From Clostridia bacterium (GTDB lineage: Bacteria > Bacillota > Clostridia > Christensenellales > Borkfalkiaceae): a stretch of 9,152 bases of DNA. Shown here piece by piece: positions 7,281-9,152 of this stretch. The stretch is taken from the NCBI GenBank assembly GCA_017646555.1, contig JAGCMG010000023.1:1-9152 (forward strand), read 5' to 3'. The translations under genes and the position numbers were made by a program. Below the pieces are notes generated by a model. The model searched no databases. It saw nothing but the letters and a program-made list of their open reading frames with translations, and had not been told where the DNA came from. The first letter of the stretch is position 1; the number at the start of each line of letters is the position of its first letter.

Positions 7281-7291
7281 GAGAATATTTA
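7281..7291 (-). promoter_or_regulatory. Distal half-site TAAATATTCTC
   Basis: This minus-strand 11-mer differs from the proximal CAAATATTCTC at one position and lies exactly 21 bp further upstream (7291 versus 7270), two helical turns on the same DNA face. It begins three bases after the stop codon of the upstream GH3 gene. It may allow a second regulator molecule to bind cooperatively. Confidence 0.45.
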
Positions 7292-7294
7292 CTC

Positions 7295-9152
7295 TTATAA
7301 TTTTATTTTTTCTTTAAGTTTGATATCTCTACTTGATGCGCCGACAGCAATAATATATTTACCGTTTTCGAAAGCGTAATTACCCAAATCAACGTCGTAA
7401 TATTTCATATCGTCTTTATTTACGGTAACGGTAATCGTTTTTTCTTCACCTGCTTTAATTAAGTCTTTTGAATAGCCGATAAGTTCTTTAACAGGTCTAT
7501 CGGTTACTTTTTTAGGCGAATACATATAAATTTGTGAAATTTCTTTAGCGTCAACGTTAGATATATTTTTAATCTTATACGAAACGGTTAAATCGTCGCC
7601 GTTATCAACTACCGATAAATCGGAATAAGCAAATTCAGCGTAACTTAACCCGTAGCCAAATTCAAACATAGGCTTAATTTTCTTTTTATCATAATGACGA
7701 TATCCAACGTAAATGCCGTCGGTATAATAATCTTGCGTCATATAATCGTCGTAAGTGTTAAAGCAAGAAATATCTTCTAATTTAGCAGGGAAAGTTTCGG
7801 CAAGTTTACCACTTGGCGACACTTTACCAAGTAAGATTTTAGCAAGCGCGTTAGTAACCCTTTCGCCAGCAAAACCAGCGTAAACGACGGCGTCTACCCT
7901 ATCAATCCAAGAAGAACAATCTATTGCTGAACCTGCGTGAATAACGACTATCGTTTTGCCTTCAAAATGGTCACCGATAAAGCGTATATGCGATTCTTCT
8001 TCTTTGGTTAATTTTATAGAAGTTCTATCAAAACCTTCCGATTCTACTTCATAACTTGTGCCGACGTCAATAATCACGTAGTCTACGCCGTCGAATTTAG
8101 GTAAAAGTTCTTCTTGCGCTGACCACGGGAAGTACCAGTTGCCGTGCCAAGTAGGCGTACAAATATTATTTTCAACAACTGAACTAAACGTTTCGTCTTC
8201 TTGACTTAAAGTTTCGTATAATTGTTTAGGCATATTAGGCGTTTCAACGCGCGCTGAGCCACCACCACTATACATTACTGGAGAAAAACATCCTGTAAAA
8301 GCAACTTTTGCACCCTTTTTCATAGGAAGTACGCCGTTGTTTTTAAGTAAAACGATACCTTCTAACGCGCCTTCTTCCGCAATATTGAAGCGGTCGTTTT
8401 TATCGGTGGTAACCTTTTTTAATTCTTTCATTTGTTGAACTCTTTCAATAAGTCCAACAGTTCTACCTGCGCAAACATCAATTTCTTCTTCGGTAAGTTC
8501 GCCGTTTTCTAACGCCGATTTAACTTCTTCAAACATACCTTTTCTATACGGCATTTGAAGCGCTAAACCTGATTTTACGCTTGCAATTTTATTATGCACT
8601 GCGCCCCAATCCGACACGATTGCACCCTTAAAGCCAAGTTTATTGTATAAAATATCATTGATTTCTTTATTTTCCGAACACCAGTAGCCGTTAACTTTAT
8701 TGTAAGCGCACATAACGGTGGTTTGATTTGCTTTTATTGCGTGGTAAAAGTTACGCACGTAAATTTCCATAAACGTACGCTTATCTACAACTGCGTTAAT
8801 GCAATTACGAGCGTTTTCCGAATTGTTTACACAGTAGTGCTTTAACGAACTACCTATACCTTTTTCTTGTAAACCGTCGATATATTCTTTTGCTAGAGTA
8901 CCTGCTAAAAACGGGTCTTCAGACATATATTCAAAGTTTCTACCACATCTTGGGTCACGCTTAATATTAATGCCCGGCGCTAAAAGCATATCAACGTCAT
9001 TATCAATACACTCATCAGCCATAGCCGACGCTGATTTTTTAACAATTTCCTTATTCCAAGAATTTGCTAAAACCGACGGGCTTGCAAAAAGCACTGCTGG
9101 CGCAATTTTTCTCTCTATTTTACTTGTCACACCGTCTTCATTAGCAGTTTCA
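7295..9152 (-). CDS. GH3 family glycoside hydrolase, N-terminus cut by window edge
   Basis: A second retaining GH3 exo-glycosidase, tandem paralogue of the gene downstream. 618 residues are visible. The frame is open through base 9152, with coding before the GTG at 9130, and the paralogue has roughly 40-50 further N-terminal residues including the MADGPCGLRK segment. Motifs in visible numbering: KRDPRCGRNFEYMSEDP (about 64-80), KHY at 104-106, GAIVSDWGAVHNK with nucleophile Asp181, and EVESEGFDRTSIKL with predicted acid/base Glu372. A fibronectin-III-like C-terminal domain is present (RPVKELIGYSKDLIKAGEE). This copy keeps the common SDWGA sequence and the GGGSARVETP loop, so it looks like the more conventional enzyme of the pair. 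It is closest to its neighbour in the N-terminal barrel and the C-terminal domain and most diverged across the sandwich domain. No terminator is visible in the 117 bp that follow, so readthrough into the downstream gene is possible. Signal peptide and promoter cannot be judged. Substrate unknown. Confidence 0.94.
   Translation of the reverse strand, partial: ETANEDGVTSKIERKIAPAVLFASPSVLANSWNKEIVKKSASAMADECIDNDVDMLLAPGINIKRDPRCGRNFEYMSEDPFLAGTLAKEYIDGLQEKGIGSSLKHYCVNNSENARNCINAVVDKRTFMEIYVRNFYHAIKANQTTVMCAYNKVNGYWCSENKEINDILYNKLGFKGAIVSDWGAVHNKIASVKSGLALQMPYRKGMFEEVKSALENGELTEEEIDVCAGRTVGLIERVQQMKELKKVTTDKNDRFNIAEEGALEGIVLLKNNGVLPMKKGAKVAFTGCFSPVMYSGGGSARVETPNMPKQLYETLSQEDETFSSVVENNICTPTWHGNWYFPWSAQEELLPKFDGVDYVIIDVGTSYEVESEGFDRTSIKLTKEEESHIRFIGDHFEGKTIVVIHAGSAIDCSSWIDRVDAVVYAGFAGERVTNALAKILLGKVSPSGKLAETFPAKLEDISCFNTYDDYMTQDYYTDGIYVGYRHYDKKKIKPMFEFGYGLSYAEFAYSDLSVVDNGDDLTVSYKIKNISNVDAKEISQIYMYSPKKVTDRPVKELIGYSKDLIKAGEEKTITVTVNKDDMKYYDVDLGNYAFENGKYIIAVGASSRDIKLKEKIKL
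8927..8971 (-). repeat. 45-bp tract identical between the two GH3 genes, copy 2
   Basis: Partner of the tract at 6833-6877, in the same orientation and about 2.1 kb away. Recombination between the two copies would delete the intervening control region and fuse the two enzymes. Confidence 0.7.

Noticed and set aside
5115..7291. The repeated CAAATATT elements as a CRISPR array or transposon ends
   Set aside because: There are too few copies, they lie about 2 kb apart at promoters, and there are no regular spacers, transposase gene or target-site duplications.
7178..7294. A terminator between the two GH3 genes
   Set aside because: Only short AT-rich palindromes (AATATT cores of the repeated elements) are present; there is no GC-rich stem followed by a T run.
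7295..9130. GTG at 9130 as the start of the first GH3 gene
   Set aside because: The frame stays open to base 9152 with GH3-compatible sequence (ETANEDG) before it, and the paralogue has a conserved N-terminal segment still missing here. The GTG is an internal valine.

Overview
The window looks like chromosomal DNA from an AT-rich Bacillota, most likely an uncultured Clostridia-type gut or anaerobic-digester bacterium. This rests on the Gram-positive-style topoisomerase genes, a strong AGGAGG ribosome binding site, consensus sigma-A-like promoters and Clostridia-like GH3 glycosidases. No lineage below that level can be assigned from sequence alone. Every real gene is on the minus strand, so transcription runs from high to low coordinates. 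There are no rRNA or tRNA genes, CRISPR arrays, insertion sequences or phage genes. Apart from the control regions described here, there is no gene-free stretch longer than about 120 bases.

In transcription order the layout is: (1) 9152-7295, a GH3 glycoside hydrolase whose N-terminus lies beyond the window; (2) 7294-7178, a 117-bp control region with a good promoter, an AGGAGG site and a cluster of repeated CAAATATTCTC-type elements; (3) 7177-5195, a second, complete, paralogous GH3 enzyme; (4) a Rho-independent terminator at 5180-5149; (5) another copy of the repeated element and a near-consensus promoter whose predicted start falls on the ATG of an AraC-family regulator (5071-4247); (6) parE (4247-2295), whose ATG shares one base with the regulator's stop codon; (7) parC (2267 to beyond base 1), 27 bp after parE.

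The proposed model has two halves. The AraC-type protein senses a sugar or glycoside and binds the CAAATATT direct repeats upstream of its own gene and upstream of the second GH3 gene. The two cytoplasmic GH3 enzymes hydrolyse imported oligosaccharides or glycosides. The unexpected part is that the regulator gene is translationally joined to the two topoisomerase IV genes. Sugar-responsive or autoregulated transcription may therefore run into parE-parC, unless an internal promoter (weak candidate at 4354-4326) insulates them. The regulator itself appears to be made from a leaderless mRNA. The gene families are established from visible motifs. The operator assignment, the leaderless start and the coupling to topoisomerase IV are inferences from sequence.
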